64,000 bases of DNA, taken from the NCBI GenBank assembly GCA_947458405.1, contig CANGZW010000003.1, positions 36,113 to 100,112 on the forward strand. Reading direction: 5' to 3'. Both the position numbers and the translations under genes were made by a program. Position 1 is the first letter of the stretch. Every line of letters begins with the position of its first letter. Below the pieces are notes generated by a model that was not told the origin of the DNA, searched no databases, and was given only the letters and a program-made list of their open reading frames with translations. Positions 52,023 to 61,001 of this stretch are shown piece after piece. The stretch comes from Leptospiraceae bacterium. GTDB lineage: Bacteria > Spirochaetota > Leptospiria > Leptospirales > Leptospiraceae.

Positions 52023-54611
52023 ATGGATTATCCTTTCAAGGATTTAGAATCAAAATGGCAGGAGTTCTGGGAGGTTAATAGTACCTTTCAAACTGATATT
52101 CAATCAAAAAAACCAAAATACTATTGTTTAGATATGTTTCCTTATCCAAGCGGTGCAGGATTACATGTAGGGCATCCCGAAGGCTATACTGCTACTGACA
52201 TAATCTCCCGTTATAAAAGAATGAAGGGATTTGAAGTTTTGCATCCAATGGGATGGGATGCCTTTGGTCTTCCTGCAGAGAGATACGCCATGACACATGG
52301 CATTCATCCCAAGATCACAACAGAAACAAATATTAATAACTTCCGAAGGCAAATCAAGATGCTTGGTTTGTCTTATGACTGGAGTAGGGAAGTTTCTACT
52401 ACCAGTCCTGATTATTACAAGTTTACCCAATGGATTTTTCTAAAACTTTATAATTCATATTTTGATGAGATTGAGAATAAAGCAAAGCCTATCGAAAATT
52501 TGGTAATACAATTTTCTAATAAAGGCTCTGGTAATTTTTTAAATAACGATAAGATTTCTGAATTTTCTGCAGATGATTGGAATAAAAAGACTCAAAAAGA
52601 GAAAGAGGATATTCTTTCTTTTTTTAGATTGGTCTATATTGCAGATATTCCGGTGAATTGGTGCGAAGAGTTGGGAACCGTTCTTGCCAATGAAGAGGTG
52701 GAGGAATGGACATCTAAGGGCTACTCGGTTTCAAGAAGACCTATGCGTCAATATATGATGCGTATTACAGCATATGCAGATAGGCTTTTAAAAGATTTAG
52801 ACTTAGTGAGTTGGCCTCCATCTACCTTGGATATGCAAAGGAACTGGATTGGCAAAAGTGAAGGCTTGGAGTTTTCATTCTTAACTGAAAGCAGTAAATC
52901 AATCGAAGTTTACACTACCAGACCGGATACTATCTTTGGTGTGACATACATAGTCCTTGCCCCGGAACATCCTATAGTTTTGGAAGTGACAACTTCTGAA
53001 TATAAAAATGAAATTCTAGAGTATATCCAAAAATCCTCTTTGAAGAGTGACTTGGATAGAACAGAACTCAATAAAGATAAATCGGGGATTTTTACGGGTA
53101 GCTATGTAGTTCATCCCTTAAATCCTGAAATACGTATTCCAATCTGGATATCAGACTATGTTCTGTACCACTATGGAACGGGAGCAATTATGGCAGTTCC
53201 CGCACATGATACTCGGGACAATGCTTTTGCTAAGAAGTACAATCTTCCAATTACACAGGTAATTTTTGGAGGAGAAAATCCAACTGATTGTTTTGAATCT
53301 AAATCATCCTATTGTATAAATTCAAACAGTGTTATTCTAGATATTAATAACCTAAGCTACGAAGAAGCCAGTGATAAAGTGATTTCATTCATGGAAGCTA
53401 AAAAGATAGGCAAACGAAAAACTCAATATAAATTGAGAGATTGGTTATTTGCCCGACAGAGATATTGGGGAGAACCCATTCCGTTAGTACATACAGAAGA
53501 AGGATTTGCATTGGCAATCTCCGAACAAGAACTTCCCTTGCAACTTCCCGAATTAACAGATTTTAAACCCGCTAGAAGTGGAGAATCTGCTTTGGCAAAT
53601 GCAGTACAATGGTTGCCGTATAAAACTAAGGATGGACTCAATGCTCGTCGTGAAACAAATACCATGCCTCAATGGGCGGGTTCTTGCTGGTACTACTTGC
53701 GGTTTATCGATCCTAAAAATAATGGATATTTTTGTGACAAAGAATTAGAATCCAAATGGATGCCAGTAGATTTATATGTGGGAGGAAGTGAGCATGCTGT
53801 TTTACATCTACTCTATGCAAGATTTTGGCATAAGGTATTATTTGACCTAGAGCTAGTTTCTACACCCGAACCATTTAAAAAATTAGTTCATCAGGGATTG
53901 ATTTTAGGAGAAGATAAGAAAAAAATGTCTAAATCATTGGGAAATGTTGTAAATCCTGATGAAGTTGTACTACATTATGGTGCGGATAGTTTACGACTAT
54001 TTGAAATGTTTATGGGTCCTTTTGAAATGGTAAAGCCCTGGAGTAAAAAAGGTGTGGAGGGCGTATTTCGATTTTTGAATAGAGTTTGGAGACTTTACCA
54101 TAGAGAAGATGGAAGTTTTGCTGTCGATCAATCCGAACCCGATTTAGATATGTATAAAATTTTAAATCGAACAATTAAGAAAGTGGAAGAAGACATTGAA
54201 AACTTTTCTTTTAACACTGCTGTAAGTCAGATGATGATTTTTGTAAATGAAATGACTACAAAAACTAACAGACCCTGGAAGATTTTAAAGCCATTTATTC
54301 TCATTTTAGCACCGTTTGCTCCCCATCTAGCCGAGGAAATCTGGCAAAAATTGGGTTACAAAATTTCTTTGAGCAATGAAAAATATCCCTATATTGATGA
54401 GCAATATCTAGAAGATACTGAAATAATTATCGTAGTACAGGTTAATGGGAAAGTTCGGGGGCAATTTTCGGCTGAAAAGTCCATAACGGAAGCCGAGGCA
54501 TTCCAAAAGGGTGTCATAGCGGAGAAGGTTCCACCATTTTTGGAAGGCAAAGAGATAATTAAAAAGATCTATGTGAAGGAAAAACTGGTAAATTTCGTAG
54601 TTAAAAATTAA
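52023..54611 (+). CDS. leuS: Leucyl-tRNA synthetase
   Basis: Class I aminoacyl-tRNA synthetase of 862 residues that charges tRNA-Leu. HIGH-type motif H48-V-G-H51 in SGAGLHVGHPEG, KMSKS at 634-638 (KKMSKSLGN), TRPDTIFGVTYIVLAPEHP of the editing CP1 domain, and WAGSCWYYLRF in the catalytic half. About 50 extra residues, ENKAKPIENLVIQF to KEDILSFFRL, precede the PVNWC motif. That insertion occurs in Leptospira and Bacteroidetes LeuRS and is not a defect. Full length, single copy in window. Confidence 0.98.
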   Translation: MDYPFKDLESKWQEFWEVNSTFQTDIQSKKPKYYCLDMFPYPSGAGLHVGHPEGYTATDIISRYKRMKGFEVLHPMGWDAFGLPAERYAMTHGIHPKITTETNINNFRRQIKMLGLSYDWSREVSTTSPDYYKFTQWIFLKLYNSYFDEIENKAKPIENLVIQFSNKGSGNFLNNDKISEFSADDWNKKTQKEKEDILSFFRLVYIADIPVNWCEELGTVLANEEVEEWTSKGYSVSRRPMRQYMMRITAYADRLLKDLDLVSWPPSTLDMQRNWIGKSEGLEFSFLTESSKSIEVYTTRPDTIFGVTYIVLAPEHPIVLEVTTSEYKNEILEYIQKSSLKSDLDRTELNKDKSGIFTGSYVVHPLNPEIRIPIWISDYVLYHYGTGAIMAVPAHDTRDNAFAKKYNLPITQVIFGGENPTDCFESKSSYCINSNSVILDINNLSYEEASDKVISFMEAKKIGKRKTQYKLRDWLFARQRYWGEPIPLVHTEEGFALAISEQELPLQLPELTDFKPARSGESALANAVQWLPYKTKDGLNARRETNTMPQWAGSCWYYLRFIDPKNNGYFCDKELESKWMPVDLYVGGSEHAVLHLLYARFWHKVLFDLELVSTPEPFKKLVHQGLILGEDKKKMSKSLGNVVNPDEVVLHYGADSLRLFEMFMGPFEMVKPWSKKGVEGVFRFLNRVWRLYHREDGSFAVDQSEPDLDMYKILNRTIKKVEEDIENFSFNTAVSQMMIFVNEMTTKTNRPWKILKPFILILAPFAPHLAEEIWQKLGYKISLSNEKYPYIDEQYLEDTEIIIVVQVNGKVRGQFSAEKSITEAEAFQKGVIAEKVPPFLEGKEIIKKIYVKEKLVNFVVKN

Positions 54612-54692
54612 TTTATCAGGAAAACTAGTTTACCAAACTATCCGTTTTCATCGAAACTATCATTATAGGTAAATTACCTAAATCGAGATTGA

Positions 54693-55685
54693 ATGTCTGC
54701 CTGTACTATTTGTGTTTTAAATTTCAAGGGGGGAGTAGGAAAAACAACCCTATCCGTTAATTTTGCCGCGGCATTGGCAAATACACCCAAAAATGAAAGC
54801 CAAAACTATAAAGTTTTATTAATCGATGCGGATGCACAGGCGAACTCATCTGTTTTTATGTTGGGGGAATACTGGAAGCGGGAAATTTTTCCCAATCCCG
54901 AAAAAAGTCTATTTGGGCTCATTGATAGGGTCAGAAAAGGAAACCTAAAAAAAATAGATGAAGAGGATATCATAGGAGAGTTTCAGCCTGGCGTGAGATC
55001 TCCCGTATTTTCGAGTGAAAAAAAGATTCTTCCCGATGGTAGTAGCACCTATATAGATTCAGAAGTTTATTGGCCGAATCTTCATATAATTCCAGCCCAT
55101 TACAATCTAATCAGTCTTGAGAGAGACATTCGATATGGAGAGGATGGAAAACTATATATCTCTTCTTTTGGAGGTCCAATCCAATATTTTGAATTGATGG
55201 ATAGAATTAGCTCCTATATCAAAGAGTATTATGATTTTATAATAGTGGATTGTCCTCCAAATCTATATACCATGTCTGAAAATATGCTCTATTTTTGTGA
55301 CAATATTATTATTCCTGTCATACCCGATTGGTTATCTACCAATGGAATCAATTGGTTAATTATGCAAGTGAAACAACTATCCCAAAGGTATGGAAACCGA
55401 AAAAAAGAGATCAGAGGGATTGCCCCTACTTTATGGAATGTCAGGGAGTTAGTATTTTCCCGCCATATTCGAATCTTGAGTAGAAGTATAGAATTATGGA
55501 GAAGAAACGATAGCTACAGAGACTTACTCGGTAGGTGTGAAATTTGGACAGGGTTACAAAGACTTTCTTCGGTAAATAAATCGATAGAATCATTAAGACC
55601 TATTGTGGATTATCACTCTTCTGAATTAGCAAGAGTTCAGGTTGAAATAATGACCCGTCGAATTATAGAATGGAAAGAAGAATGA
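54693..55685 (+). CDS. ParA-family ATPase
   Basis: Deviant Walker A ATPase of 330 residues: NFKGGVGKTTLSVNFAAAL (10-28), D near 46 in LLIDADAQANSS and IIVDCPPNLY (about 187-196). The middle carries an insertion with VRKGNLKKIDEEDIIGEF. It is longer than chromosomal Soj. The next gene starts within its stop codon and is not ParB-like, and no parS-type repeat is seen, so it is more likely a positioning ATPase for another cell component than the chromosome-segregating ParA. Confidence 0.9.
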   Translation: MSACTICVLNFKGGVGKTTLSVNFAAALANTPKNESQNYKVLLIDADAQANSSVFMLGEYWKREIFPNPEKSLFGLIDRVRKGNLKKIDEEDIIGEFQPGVRSPVFSSEKKILPDGSSTYIDSEVYWPNLHIIPAHYNLISLERDIRYGEDGKLYISSFGGPIQYFELMDRISSYIKEYYDFIIVDCPPNLYTMSENMLYFCDNIIIPVIPDWLSTNGINWLIMQVKQLSQRYGNRKKEIRGIAPTLWNVRELVFSRHIRILSRSIELWRRNDSYRDLLGRCEIWTGLQRLSSVNKSIESLRPIVDYHSSELARVQVEIMTRRIIEWKEE

Positions 55686-56218
55686 ATGCAAAAGAAATTA
55701 AGGCAAAACTTGGTGAGCTACAGAATCGATCTCTAGAAAAACTGGGAAGTTCACAACTAAAAAGACTAAACAGGGAATTGCAAAAAATTTCAGATTCCCT
55801 AGATGCAATTGAATATCTAATAAAAACAGAAGAACTTTTTAATTCGATTCCCCTTGAATTTATTGCTTTTTATCAATATTTTTGGAAAAAAACTCGAATC
55901 AAGCGTCCAAAAAAAGGGGGAACTGCTTTGGCTTGGGAAAAATACTATACAGAGATGAAAAAATTAACCCTACAAATTCAGGGTAAAAAAAATGAATATA
56001 TGAAAGTTTTCGATAAGCTAATAAAAATTGATGAAGATACCGGAATCCGACTTTTATCGGGTCTAACTAAAGAGGATAAAAAAGTCTTAACTATTTTGGG
56101 ATCTATTACAGTCAAAACTTCTAGGGGAGTGTCTACTTTGGCTCTATCGGAAGTTGAATCAAACAATCGAAAATGGATCCAAGAGGTAAAAAATGTGAAA
56201 CACTTGGGAGTCCTCTGA
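55682..56218 (+). CDS. Unknown helical protein coupled to ParA-family ATPase
   Basis: 178 residues from ATG 55682, whose ATGA overlaps the ParA stop and which has GGAAAG upstream; the track's ATG at 55670 is 12 bases earlier. The N-terminal third is coiled coil (AKLGELQNRSLEKLGSSQL). Basic residues dominate (KKTRIKRPKKGG) in the middle, possibly binding nucleic acid. No ParB helix-turn-helix or other domain recognised. The tight overlap suggests it is the cargo adaptor or activator of the ATPase. Function unknown. Confidence 0.72.
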   Translation: MNAKEIKAKLGELQNRSLEKLGSSQLKRLNRELQKISDSLDAIEYLIKTEELFNSIPLEFIAFYQYFWKKTRIKRPKKGGTALAWEKYYTEMKKLTLQIQGKKNEYMKVFDKLIKIDEDTGIRLLSGLTKEDKKVLTILGSITVKTSRGVSTLALSEVESNNRKWIQEVKNVKHLGVL

Positions 56219-56258
56219 ATTTTGCTTGCAGACTGTTAAACAAGGAGAACAATGAAAT

Positions 56259-56555
56259 TTGGCTATACAAACAATTAAGCTGACAGAATGGACTAAGGAT
56301 ATTGTAAATTCCGTTGAAGAGGATTTACGAAAAGAATTAAAAAAAATAATTATGGAAAATCCTAATTGGGGTTGGGAGCAAATTTCTATTCAAGACGTTT
56401 TTGGGTGTGCAATTAATCAATTAACACCGTATTATGTTAGAAGAGGAAAGAAAGCTAGTTTTCATTATAGTCAGAGCGAATTGAATTCAGTTTTACAGTT
56501 AGCTATGAAAAGAGTAAAAGCAAATCCAATTCATGAATCGAGAATTGTGAAGTAA
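56259..56555 (+). CDS. ComFB-like protein
   Basis: 98 residues. SIQDVFGCAINQLTPYYVRRGKK matches the ComFB core (D-x-x-x-x-A-L-N-x-L-P-P-x-Y-V). ComFB was named from a late competence operon of Bacillus, and related proteins have been proposed to bind cyclic dinucleotides; neither is shown for this one. AAGGAG at 56242-56247 lies 11 bases from the TTG start and four from ATG 56252, which opens an eight-residue frame overlapping the gene start. Follows the ParA pair by 40 bp. Confidence 0.75.
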   Translation: MAIQTIKLTEWTKDIVNSVEEDLRKELKKIIMENPNWGWEQISIQDVFGCAINQLTPYYVRRGKKASFHYSQSELNSVLQLAMKRVKANPIHESRIVK

Positions 56556-56580
56556 CGAAAATATAGGGAAACCAAAATTT

Positions 56581-57342
56581 ATGAATAAAATAAATGCAAT
56601 CATCATGCTACTCTCAATCAATTCCTTCATTACTTGCACCAATGCTGATGCAAATAAAATAAAAATGGATTTCCCTGTTCAATTATTGGAGCTTGCTTCC
56701 AATGATCCTTCTTTTTATGCTCTGTATTTCTCCACTCGAGAAATAGATACTGATCTCACTTCTAACTGCGGACTTGCATCCCCTGCTACTACCACAGCAA
56801 CAGGAACCACAGGAACTACAGGTACTACAACTACAGGTACCACAGGAACTAATACAACATCCTCCAAATTTACAATTGTAAACTCCTATGTGATGAAAAA
56901 TACTAAGGAAACATTGAATCTAAGATTCATTTATGATTCTACTCAATCAAGAGGAAGTGTGGATCAACAACAGGGTTTTACCATCACTGGAGGATTGTTT
57001 AATACGACAATTACAGGCAAACAGGGAACGGTTACATGGGGACTTGGTGGTTTGGGCTTGGGATACATTGATGAGTCTAATACGGGTAGCCAACAGTTAT
57101 CTTATATGAAAAGTATTCAGTTGCAATTGAATGGAACTTTCTCTAAAAATACATCTACTACGATTACAACTCCTTTAACATGTAATACGCAAGATAATAT
57201 TAACTGTACTGCATTAGTTACAGGTACAACTTGTTTTACTCAAGATAATAAAACTTGTACAGCTGCATCGGCAACAACGGGAACTGCTATAACTTTAAAT
57301 ATTACAATTAATTGTGAAGCGAAATCTGTAATACCAAACTAA
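56581..57342 (+). CDS. Lipoprotein-like protein with Thr/Gly repeat
   Basis: 253 residues. The signal region MNKINAIIMLLSINSFITC ends in a lipobox-like ITC, suggesting a lipoprotein. A low-complexity Thr/Gly tract (about 70-93, units of TGTTGT) is followed by a beta-rich domain with GGLFNTTITGKQGTVTWG and many Asn, and by two small repeated Cys loops (NTQDNINCT and FTQDNKTCT). The base composition of the repeat tract is richer in GC than the rest. Probably surface-exposed. The function is unknown. It converges on pntB with four bases between stops. Confidence 0.72.
   Translation: MNKINAIIMLLSINSFITCTNADANKIKMDFPVQLLELASNDPSFYALYFSTREIDTDLTSNCGLASPATTTATGTTGTTGTTTTGTTGTNTTSSKFTIVNSYVMKNTKETLNLRFIYDSTQSRGSVDQQQGFTITGGLFNTTITGKQGTVTWGLGGLGLGYIDESNTGSQQLSYMKSIQLQLNGTFSKNTSTTITTPLTCNTQDNINCTALVTGTTCFTQDNKTCTAASATTGTAITLNITINCEAKSVIPN
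56787..56859 (+). repeat. Thr/Gly-coding tandem repeat inside the lipoprotein gene
   Basis: Imperfect repetition of ACAGGAACCACAGGAACT-like units (ACA GGT/GGA ACT ACA) makes a Thr/Gly tract of about 24 codons. Unit length keeps the reading frame, so copy-number change would lengthen or shorten the spacer without breaking the protein. Confidence 0.7.
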
Positions 57343-57346
57343 TAAT

Positions 57347-58738
57347 TTAAATTTCTCTAATCTCACTAATCAGTTTGATTAGCGAGGATTTTATATTCCC
57401 TAAGATTAGTCGTGTGTTATTTTCAAAAAATATTTGGTTTTCAATTCCAGAAAAGCCGGGTTGCAGGGATCTTTTGATTACAATAATTTGTTTGGCTTTC
57501 TCAAGATTGACTTTTGGCATTCCAAAGAGAGGACTTTTTTTATCCTGATCCATAAATGGATTAATGATATCATTTGCACCCACACACACAATTAAATCAA
57601 TATTATTAATGATATTATTAACGTCAGTAACCTGGAGTATATTTTTATAAGAAATATTTGCTTCAGAAAGTAATACATTCATATGTCCGGGCATTCTTCC
57701 TGCAAAAGGATGCACTAAATACTTAACTTCAACACCATATTCTACTAATATTTCTTCAAGTTCTTTGACTGAATATTGAGTTTGTGTAATACCTAATCCA
57801 TAACCCGGTATAATTAAAACTCTTTTTGAGTTTTTAAGCTGAATCGCTGTGTCTATGATAGATATTTCCTTTGCAATCATACCCAAGTGATAATAAGGAG
57901 AAGGTGAATTGTATATGCTTCCGCCAAAAAGTACTTTAAAAATCGGTCTTTTTGATTGTCCTGCAAAAAGTATGGATAGAATTAATCCGGAGGCACCAAT
58001 GAGTAGTCCTCCTATAAGCATCATTTGATTAGAGTAAATAAATCCTGAGAAGAGGAGGGCAAGTCCCGAGTACGAATTTAAAAAAGATATTCCTATGGGG
58101 GAATCGATTCCTCCAATTGGTAAGAAGAAAAATATACCATAGATAATAGATAAAAGGATAAGTAAATATAAAAGATAATGATCTGGTTCAGATTTGGCTA
58201 AAATAAACCCAGAAACAGCTATAGCAGAAATTACAGTAAAAAAATTTAATAATTTTTGCAATGGAAATGAGATACCGGATTCAGGTAGGATACCCAGTAG
58301 TTTAAGTATTACAATAAAACTACCTGAAAAAGAAATGATACCAAAAAAAATCGATGAAAGTATAAATATAGACTTTGCAGAGAAAAGGACTTCATTTTCT
58401 AAAGTTGCTATTTGGATAAAGGCTATATATGAGGTGATGGTAGCCGAGGCTCCTCCAATTCCATTAAAAAAAGCTAGTAACTGAGGAGCAGAGGTCAGTC
58501 TGACTTTTCTTGCAGATAAGATACCCATTACGGAACCAATTAAAAGAGCGGAGAATATCCAACCCAAATTAGATGTATTGTTTTGGATTAATGAAACGGC
58601 AACAGCAAGACCCATACTAAACGAGAGGATAAGATTCCCCTGTCTTGCTCTTTCAATACGGGTTAAAAATCTAAGTCCTATAATAATTAGAATGGTTGAA
58701 ATTAGATAAAATACTTCTATAATATCACTAGAAACCAT
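57347..58738 (-). CDS. pntB: NAD(P) transhydrogenase subunit beta
   Basis: 463 residues. N-terminal half has about eight or nine membrane helices that carry the proton path; the C-terminal domain III binds NADP(H) with VLIIPGYGLGITQ, HPFAGRMPGHMNVLL and CVGANDIINP. Uses the proton gradient to drive NADH-to-NADP+ hydride transfer. One base separates its ATG from the pntAB stop; the three genes are one operon. Family length normal. Confidence 0.95.
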   Translation of the reverse strand: MVSSDIIEVFYLISTILIIIGLRFLTRIERARQGNLILSFSMGLAVAVSLIQNNTSNLGWIFSALLIGSVMGILSARKVRLTSAPQLLAFFNGIGGASATITSYIAFIQIATLENEVLFSAKSIFILSSIFFGIISFSGSFIVILKLLGILPESGISFPLQKLLNFFTVISAIAVSGFILAKSEPDHYLLYLLILLSIIYGIFFFLPIGGIDSPIGISFLNSYSGLALLFSGFIYSNQMMLIGGLLIGASGLILSILFAGQSKRPIFKVLFGGSIYNSPSPYYHLGMIAKEISIIDTAIQLKNSKRVLIIPGYGLGITQTQYSVKELEEILVEYGVEVKYLVHPFAGRMPGHMNVLLSEANISYKNILQVTDVNNIINNIDLIVCVGANDIINPFMDQDKKSPLFGMPKVNLEKAKQIIVIKRSLQPGFSGIENQIFFENNTRLILGNIKSSLIKLISEIREI

Positions 58739-58739
58739 C

Positions 58740-59057
58740 TTAGTCTTCTGATTTTTCCTTTGATTTATAAACCTTCAACATTCTGTCCGTGTATAGACTT
58801 CCCCCGACTAAATTCATAATTCCAAAAATTATAGAAATAAATCCTAAAATTAGCACGGTTACATCATCTTCTTTTGCTCTTCCCACTACATATATACCGC
58901 CAATGACAATGAGTCCATGTATAGAATTCACAGCAGAGTTCATCGGGGAGATTAGAATCATAGGAACGTGTGAAATAATCTCAAAGCCTAAATAAGAGGT
59001 TATAATTATTAAATAGATTAGATCTCTATATTGAGAAAAAATTTGAAAAATATCCAA
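58740..59057 (-). CDS. pntAB: NAD(P) transhydrogenase subunit alpha part 2 (membrane)
   Basis: 105 residues forming the short membrane piece of the alpha subunit, with about three helices. The segment GFEIISHVPMILISPMNSAVNSIHGLIVIGG is typical of this subunit. The alpha subunit is split into two polypeptides, as in Rhodospirillum and many other bacteria, unlike the single chain of E. coli. Three bases downstream of pntAA. Confidence 0.93.
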   Translation of the reverse strand: MDIFQIFSQYRDLIYLIIITSYLGFEIISHVPMILISPMNSAVNSIHGLIVIGGIYVVGRAKEDDVTVLILGFISIIFGIMNLVGGSLYTDRMLKVYKSKEKSED

Positions 59058-59060
59058 GTT

Positions 59061-60185
59061 TTATTTTTCCAATAATTGAAGTGTTGGGGCATGTCTGACA
59101 ACCCCAGCATGGCTGATGCAAGTTCCTGAGATAATATCATCTTCTAAATTTAATTCTGTCTTTCCGTCTTTAATCATATTTTTTATAAAATTAATTACAT
59201 TTTTTCCAAACATTTTACTCGCATCAGTTGGCATTGTGGATGGAAGATTAGTCACTCCAATAATCGTGATACCATGAATACTGATTGTTTTACCAGCTTC
59301 AGTGTATTGACAGTTTCCCCCATTTACTGCGGCTAGATCTACAATTACAGAGCCAATTTTCATATCTTTTACCATGTCTTCTGTAATGAGAATAGGAGCT
59401 TTTTTACCGGGGATAAGGGCAGTTGTGATTATAAAATCAGCCTTTGAAGCTGACTTTTGTATGGCGGCTATTTGCTTTTTTTTGTAATCTTCTGTTTGTT
59501 CGACAGCATATCCACCCGCTCCAATGGCTTCCTTTGCTCCATCAACTTCCACAAATTTTGCCCCCAGGCTCATAACCTGTTCTTTTACTTCCGGTCTTGA
59601 GTCGAAAACCTCGACCACGGCGCCCAGTCTTTTTGAAGTGGCGATAGCTTGCAGACCGGCCACACCCGCTCCAAGGATGAGAGCTTTAGCGGGTGCTATT
59701 GTTCCAGCGGCAGTGGTCAGCATGGGAAAGAACTTTGGTAGGTGGTTTGCCGCCAATAATACCGCTTTGTATCCTGATACAGTGCTCATAGAGGAAAGTA
59801 TATCCATACTCTGGGCACGGGTTGTGCGTGGAATTGAATCTAGGCTTAAGACGGATACTTTTTTTTCGGTGAGTGCTTTTATGATTTGGGGATTAAAAAG
59901 TGGTTGGATAACAGCCATAAAAATAACACCACTTTTTAATTGGTCAATATCCGCTCCCGTAGGAGGATTTATTTTTATTATAAACTCGGCTTTTTGGAAA
60001 ATTTCTGAACGGGATACAATAATTGCTCCCACTTTTTTATAATCCTCATCTAAGGCAAAGGATCTCGCTCCGGCATTTGTCTCAAGGATGACTTTTTGAC
60101 CCATCTTAATCAGTGCATCTACAGCTTCAGGGAGTAGTGCTACTCTATTTTCATCATCAGATTCTTTTAGTATTCCAAAAATCAT
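59061..60185 (-). CDS. pntAA: NAD(P) transhydrogenase subunit alpha part 1 (NAD-binding)
   Basis: 374 residues from ATG 60185, which has GGAG six bases upstream and yields the family N-terminus MIFGILKESDDENRVALLP; the track's start at 60209 adds eight residues. Domain I binds NAD(H), with ALILGAGVAGLQAIATSKRLGA as the nucleotide fold, RPEVKEQVMSLGA and the mobile-loop region. Same family as alanine dehydrogenase, but context and the PntAA-specific C-terminus settle the call. First gene of the pnt operon. Confidence 0.95.
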   Translation of the reverse strand: MIFGILKESDDENRVALLPEAVDALIKMGQKVILETNAGARSFALDEDYKKVGAIIVSRSEIFQKAEFIIKINPPTGADIDQLKSGVIFMAVIQPLFNPQIIKALTEKKVSVLSLDSIPRTTRAQSMDILSSMSTVSGYKAVLLAANHLPKFFPMLTTAAGTIAPAKALILGAGVAGLQAIATSKRLGAVVEVFDSRPEVKEQVMSLGAKFVEVDGAKEAIGAGGYAVEQTEDYKKKQIAAIQKSASKADFIITTALIPGKKAPILITEDMVKDMKIGSVIVDLAAVNGGNCQYTEAGKTISIHGITIIGVTNLPSTMPTDASKMFGKNVINFIKNMIKDGKTELNLEDDIISGTCISHAGVVRHAPTLQLLEK

Positions 60186-60337
60186 CTTTATCTCCGGGAA
60201 TTTAAGCAAATATTGAAAAGTTATCTCCCATTAAAAAATAAATCCCTGAAGGGGTCAAGGAAAGTAATTCACTTAAAGCCTTAGAAAATCATCGAGTAGT
60301 TACTTTACAGATTTTGGAGACATAGAATTTTAGGAAT

Positions 60338-60988
60338 GTGACAGTTCAAGTTGAAACATTTCCTGTTCCTCCCTTAGGTTGCAATTGCTCAATTCTTTAT
60401 TCTGAGACCACGCAGTCTGCCATTGTGATCGATCCCGGAGGGATGGAGAAAGAAATTTTAGAGAAATTAAAAAAGAGAAACTTTAAATTAACTCATATTC
60501 TTCATACACATGCACACTTTGATCATTGTTTAGGAACAAGTGAAATCGCTTCCCATCATGAGTCTGCTTCTATTTGTTTGCATAGAGAGGATTTATTTTT
60601 ATATGAAAAATTAGAAATGCAATGTAACATGTTTGGGATTCATTATAGCTCCGGCCAAATTAGAGAAGTTACTCATTTCTTGGAAGATGAAGAAGAGATT
60701 GATTTTGGAATAAAATCAGGAATCAAGGTGATTTTTACCCCGGGGCACACTCCGGGATCAACTTGTTTTTATTTAAACCTTGAAGATAAGAAAATTTTAT
60801 TTTCGGGAGATACTTTATTTAATGGAAGCATAGGAAGGACCGATCTATGGGGTGGCGATTCTACTAAAATAATTAAATCAATCGAAAATAGATTATTTAC
60901 TCTCGAGGAAGAGACTCTTGTTATTCCGGGGCATGGCGAATTTACAAAGATTTACAGGGAAAAAAGGACAAATCCTTTTTTTGTATGA
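60338..60988 (+). CDS. Metallo-beta-lactamase-fold hydrolase (glyoxalase II-like)
   Basis: 216 residues. THAHFDHCLG is the HxHxDH zinc motif, GHTPGSTCFYL provides a second ligand pair, SGDTLFNGSIGRTDLWGG and IPGHGEFT complete the usual set, so a dinuclear metal site is predicted. Members hydrolyse thioesters such as S-lactoylglutathione or oxidise persulfides; which one cannot be decided. GTG start with a nearby AGGA. It precedes the sensor-STAS-MurJ unit by 13 bp. Confidence 0.88.
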   Translation: MTVQVETFPVPPLGCNCSILYSETTQSAIVIDPGGMEKEILEKLKKRNFKLTHILHTHAHFDHCLGTSEIASHHESASICLHREDLFLYEKLEMQCNMFGIHYSSGQIREVTHFLEDEEEIDFGIKSGIKVIFTPGHTPGSTCFYLNLEDKKILFSGDTLFNGSIGRTDLWGGDSTKIIKSIENRLFTLEEETLVIPGHGEFTKIYREKRTNPFFV

Positions 60989-61001
60989 TAACTACTGAAT
61001 T

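Noticed and set aside
52430-52680. Insertion in LeuRS as a sign of a selfish element or fusion
   Set aside because: The insertion is in frame and of the type found in Leptospira and Bacteroidetes LeuRS, so it is a lineage feature.
54693-55685. Plasmid or prophage partition locus
   Set aside because: No replication gene, ParB, integrase or composition shift around it; neighbours are housekeeping genes.
59524-60042. Plus-strand ORF of 172 aa opposite pntAA
   Set aside because: Shadow frame of a well-identified gene; long only because pntAA has Gly/Ala-rich codons.
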